Below, one piece after another: positions 60,046-64,000 of a stretch of 64,000 nucleotides of DNA (position 1 is the stretch's first letter; every line of letters starts with the position of its first letter). The notes under the pieces were generated by a model. It saw nothing but the letters and a program-made list of their open reading frames with translations, was not told the origin of the DNA and did not search any database. The stretch is taken from assembly GCF_026914265.1 (NCBI RefSeq), contig NC_069124.1, positions 4,084,213-4,148,212 of the forward strand, written 5' to 3'. Source of the DNA: Mya arenaria (taxonomy: Eukaryota; Mollusca; Bivalvia; Myida; Myidae). The translations under genes were made by a program, and so were the position numbers.

Positions 60046-60423
60046 ATTTCGCACAAGTTGATCAGAGCAAAAAAACGTTTGTCCCAAATGTCGTGCATAC
60101 TTTTATTTAAATGTAATATATATAAATAAACGACTTTTCCTCATGCTCATCAGGGCAATTCACAATTACAAACAATTCCCAGATAAGCATAAAGCAAACC
60201 CGGTTAAAAATTAAAGTTGGATAAACCTATGTTTATATCGTATGTGTATATACGATTTCGAAATGATGCCATTATGTTTATCCGTTCGGATCGAGTTACT
60301 TGAGCTAACTCTAATTATTGTTTACAGATATTACTCATATAATTCCGCTGTAGTTTCGATTTGTTTCGTGTATAAAATTGCATTTTACTTACGAAATATG
60401 CATGAGATTTGAATAAAAAGTGC

Positions 60424-63400
60424 ATGATGTGGACCAAACATTTGATTGTGATTAGTGTATTGACATTGTCCAGCACTGCATCGGCAGGATTTTTTGCGTT
60501 TTCAGCGTTTGATGTGATTACCTGTAGGTTCAAGGAATGCTGTAATGACAGATGGATTTCAACAAATTTTACTGGTACATGTATATTGATAGGCACCTTT
60601 ACTGTTTCAAAACTGAGTTTCGAAGAAAGTTAATGTTATCACGGATACATAAACTATATATATATAAACAGTGTACGTGGTGTTTTTTTAGTTCGTCTTG
60701 AACCATTAATCGGTTATTTCCCTTTTAATATAGTATTGACTTTTGAAAAGTACACATGCTGGGAGCTCTGTAAACGAAGGGAGTCTAAGAAGCTTGGACA
60801 AGCGTTGGTGTCCGTCATTAGCGTTGTGGCTGTCTCGCATTGACCTTAACTTTTGCCATAATGTCAACGTAGTGGTCTGTATCTACGTTTGTAATACTTT
60901 TTTAATACTACCATGTACTTGTTTCTATGACGGTGATTACTTTGATTTACTTTCTTAAGTAGTTCAATCTTAGTAGCTTCTGAACAGAGTCTTCCACTTC
61001 TTACATTTATTCACTATTATTACTGGAATCCATCAGCTCTTGTGCCATATTTCATTTATCATATCGATCCCTTGACCCATTTTCTTCTATCAACTCAGCC
61101 TCTAGCTTCTTCAACTCCACCGTTTTACCTTCACTCTTTCAAACTGAGTATGACTTTGCAATAACTTCTTCTCTTGATTCTGAACTTCCATAGGTATACT
61201 CAAGTTTATTTATAATTTCATTGAATGGTGTTCCTATTTCAATCAATCTCGCAACATCCAACGCACCTCTCTCTTATGATCTCCTTATGCTTAATACTAT
61301 ATCCTCATGACTGGTAATTCCACAATGCTACACACTTTTTACTTGTCAGGCAATTACTGAGTTCCTATTTTAGACCCTATGTTATAGTGTATGGAACTAG
61401 ACGGAACCTGTTTTTGAAAGGATTGATCACATGTTTAGACACAACATTGGTTGTTTGGTAAAAACACACCATTCACACCAGTTTTGAATTCATAGTGCAT
61501 TTATAATTATGAATTAATTGTATGTTTTGCATCATTATGGTAGGAGCAATGCTGCCAAGAGAAAACACAACTTGACCTCAGAGCAGATATATATAGTAGG
61601 CCAAACTTCTCTCTCAGAAATAGTCAGGAATATATTAATTCAAAATAACATCGTATCATCTTGTTATATATTTAGCTGTTTAATGCAGAGGGGGAAGTTA
61701 ATTCAATGTTTAATTCTAAATTATATATTCAATTTCCTTCAGATATAAGTTGTTGTGGTTTTTTTCCGGAAAACATTTGATGCAATATGTTTTTGCAGGT
61801 GATACGTAAAAGTTATTTCAGTTATATTGTATTTTCTTTTATTTTAAAAGAAAAAAATAGAGCTTTTTTCCTTAAATAGCTTCAGTAGCTAATTGTATAA
61901 AACTGGCGTAATCTTTGGTTTGGTTAAAATAAGCCAATGTGTTAATTCTTAGTCAATATTTATCCGACTTTTACTTTTATCCAATCGAATCATTTGAATG
62001 TTGAAACTCGACTGAAGAAAACCGCGGACAACTTATCCAAGCTTTATACATCTGGCTGCATCGTTGTTTTGTTGAATATAACCAATTGACCCGAAAATGT
62101 CGAGGGCAACCCGAAACTGTCAGCTTTACAACATCCAATTGCAGACTCACGATTGTTGCGTGATATCATTGTCACATATTTGTTTTATCAATTTATGTAA
62201 TTTTGTTTCTCACTCCTTTCGTTTAAAAGACACATGCGTCGTTTAATTCGTTTTTGATTCGTAACTGTAGAGTTCAACGAAAATTGCCATTGATTTAAAT
62301 TCAAGCGGCATTGAGAGTGTTTTGTTTGTTAGCCGATTTATTATAGCGTATCAGACTCTGGATGTAATCTTAGGCCCACTCAGAGCCTCTTTCTTAATCA
62401 CATGATGATCTACTATGATAATTATCGTCGATAATGATATTTAATAACATGTCGTCGGTGATAATTATTACATATAATTGATGATAATAAAACTGTTCCT
62501 TACGTTCGTTGTTAAAAGGCCTCAAAGCTTAGATAGTTATATGTGTGTTACTCGTTCTTTAGTGCGATTTTTCTCGTGCTTTCCGAAATGCATCAGGTGC
62601 AGCTTGAGCCTGACTGAGTATAGATATTTTACTTGTTTACGGGTGATGACACAAATTTCAAGTATTTATTTCTATGCTTTAACAGATCTTTCACACACTC
62701 TGAGTTCAACGTTGTATGGCCAGCATCTTGTCACAGAGCCTGTTGTCAAGCATCTTAAAGGTCATGCCAGGGAGAATCCCAGCAAAGCCCTTGCACTGTC
62801 ATTTCATGGCTTAACAGGCACCGGGAAGAACTATGTCTCCCGTATTGTGGCAGAGAAAATGTTCCGTAAAGGAATGAAGAGTAAATATTTTCACTTCATA
62901 TCAGCCACAAGGGAGTTCCCTCACTCAGATATGATATCATTTTATAAGGTAACTTAATTGTTACAGTGTTTTTGGAGACTACTCATTTAAAATATTATAA
63001 GAATTCTTTTGCAGATATGTGAGTTATGAAAAGAGAACGTTTAAACAAATATTTAAGTAAATAAAAAATGGAGTAGTACGTAAACTATTATATAAACAAG
63101 TATGTATGGTTAGAACAAGAAATTCTTTAAAAAACCCTGTAACGTGTTGGTTTTCTTGACAGCTTACTTGAAATAATTTAGGACAAGTTACGAGACATTA
63201 TAGAACGAGCTGTAAAGGAATGCCCTCGTTCCTTGATTGTCATTGATGAGATGGACAAAATGCCGCCAGGAGTGATTGACACTATCAAACCATATTTGGA
63301 TTTCTATGAAGAGATTGGTGGTGTGGACTACAGAAAATCTACATTCTTTTTCCTCAGGTACTCCATGATTGAATTTCAATTTACCGGATACTTTGTCACT

Positions 63401-63799
63401 GTCAGTGACTTTTGTTGTCAAATAGTTTGTTTGTTTTGTGCTTGATCAGTGCTTTGAAGGGCCAGGTCTCAGACTCAACTTTTTCCCTTGTTTGCCTATC
63501 GCACTATTTTTTTTTTTAATTTAATGTAAACCGATTTATTTGAAGCACATAATTATTTTGATTTACATATGGGTCACCATAAATTTTATATGAGTACAAA
63601 ACAGGCTTATTGTTATCCATGTATATTGATTATTTGGAGTTTGTAGTTTTTAGCTAAGGTATATTTTACAGCAACACAGCGGGTACAGATATAGCGGAGC
63701 GGACCATCAAGTACTGGTCAGAGGGTATACCCAGAGAGAATATCAGGCTGAAAGAAATGGAGGAGGTCATAAGGCTCCCTGCTCTCAATCAGAAAGAAA
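60424..63799 (+). CDS. Torsin copy 2, exons 1-4, last exon beyond the window
   Basis: Exons: 60424-60574, 62686-62948, 63182-63357, 63672-63799, in the same phases as copy 1. Walker A (GLTGTGKN) and Walker B (LIVIDEMDKM) are intact. Exons 2-4 differ from copy 1 by only a few residues (for example HLISATKE to HFISATRE, EELGG to EEIGG, LNVKE to LNQKE). Exon 1 is much more different: the signal peptide is replaced (MMWTKHLIVISVLTL) and about 15 residues of the hydrophobic stretch are missing, while ECCNDRWISTNFTG is kept. Introns 3 and 4 also match copy 1. I chose ATG 60424 because the same tgcATGATG context starts copy 1. The last exon should follow beyond 64000. Confidence 0.92.
61139..61267 (-). 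pseudogene. Gag-like fragment of a retroelement, torsin copy 2 intron 1
   Basis: A 42-residue open stretch on the minus strand reads DVARLIEIGTPFNEIINKLE followed by YTYGSSESREEVIAK, a pattern like the capsid-type Gag regions of gypsy elements. It ends in a stop, and a Lys/Glu-rich stretch continues in another frame to about 61080. This is a decayed piece, possibly of the same retroelement class as 1-3963. Identification is by eye only. Confidence 0.4.
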
Positions 63800-64000
63800 G
63801 TATGTTAAATATATTAAGTGTTTTAACTTATATCCCTTCAAAGGGACTGGCCCGAATTTCTACCAAAAACTTTAAGATAACATTTAGCCAAATAACTTAT
63901 TTAAACTAATATTTACAAAATGAAAAATAGTTAATCATGATGTACTTTCCTTTAAACGTCTCAAAACTCCTTCAAAGGAGAATGCTAGACAATTTCAACG

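Larger units (their letters stand above)
57406..60423. other. Intergenic region upstream of torsin copy 2
   Basis: AT-rich. It contains a 40-bp tandem repeat (58522-58620) and a degenerate 9-bp repeat (59560-60045). No gene could be supported. The promoter of torsin copy 2 should lie near the 3' end of this stretch. Confidence 0.45.

Noticed and set aside
59533..60129. 198-codon plus-strand frame rich in Asn-Val
   Set aside because: Produced by the degenerate 9-bp repeat. The opposite strand is equally open.
61518..61748. 76-codon plus-strand frame in torsin copy 2 intron 1
   Set aside because: No recognised domain and no matching splice structure. The same intron of copy 1 lacks it.

Overview
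This is eukaryotic (metazoan) DNA: AT-rich, with long introns, small exons and a heavy load of minisatellites and non-autonomous transposons. The repeats (elements with a C-rich/G-rich 5' hairpin, runs of 'tccgtcagtccgtc', and about 145-bp tandem units carrying aggtcaaaggtcaaggtc) are of a kind I associate with bivalve molluscs. A bivalve is therefore the likely source, but this is inference. Splice phases were worked out by hand for every host gene and close without a break.

Layout. 1-3963: decayed Ty3/gypsy LTR retrotransposon (protease, reverse transcriptase, RNase H, integrase, tail) with about six frame changes, one in-frame stop and a lost integrase catalytic Asp. 4923-10825: a 5.9-kb DNA transposon with 16-bp terminal inverted repeats, a 5-bp target duplication, repeated 13-mers inside it and a broken minus-strand gene for an unnamed transposase-like protein. 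11781-22537 (+): Ro60 (TROVE/vWA Y-RNA-binding protein), nine exons, most 5' exon not found. 26678-37943 (-): complete ten-exon SLC27A-type fatty acid transport protein/acyl-CoA synthetase (627 aa). 38590-45736 (+): complete five-exon torsin (343 aa), divergent from SLC27A across 646 bp. 48744-49858 (-): unidentified two-exon, four-helix membrane protein (142 aa). 50045-57405: 7.4-kb satellite block of three related minisatellites, interrupted by a dispersed repeat. 60424-63799 (+): second, near-identical torsin, cut by the window end before its last exon.

The host genes share no obvious pathway: Ro60 is an RNA-quality-control RNP protein, SLC27A activates and imports fatty acids, and torsins are AAA+ ATPases of the ER and nuclear-envelope lumen. 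The notable structure lies in introns and mobile DNA: decayed copies of single exons inside introns of Ro60 and SLC27A, a 51-bp array next to an SLC27A exon that resembles that exon's coding sequence, a GC-AG intron, a perfect 41-bp palindrome, and the transposon at 4923-10825, which is the best candidate for a poorly described system.
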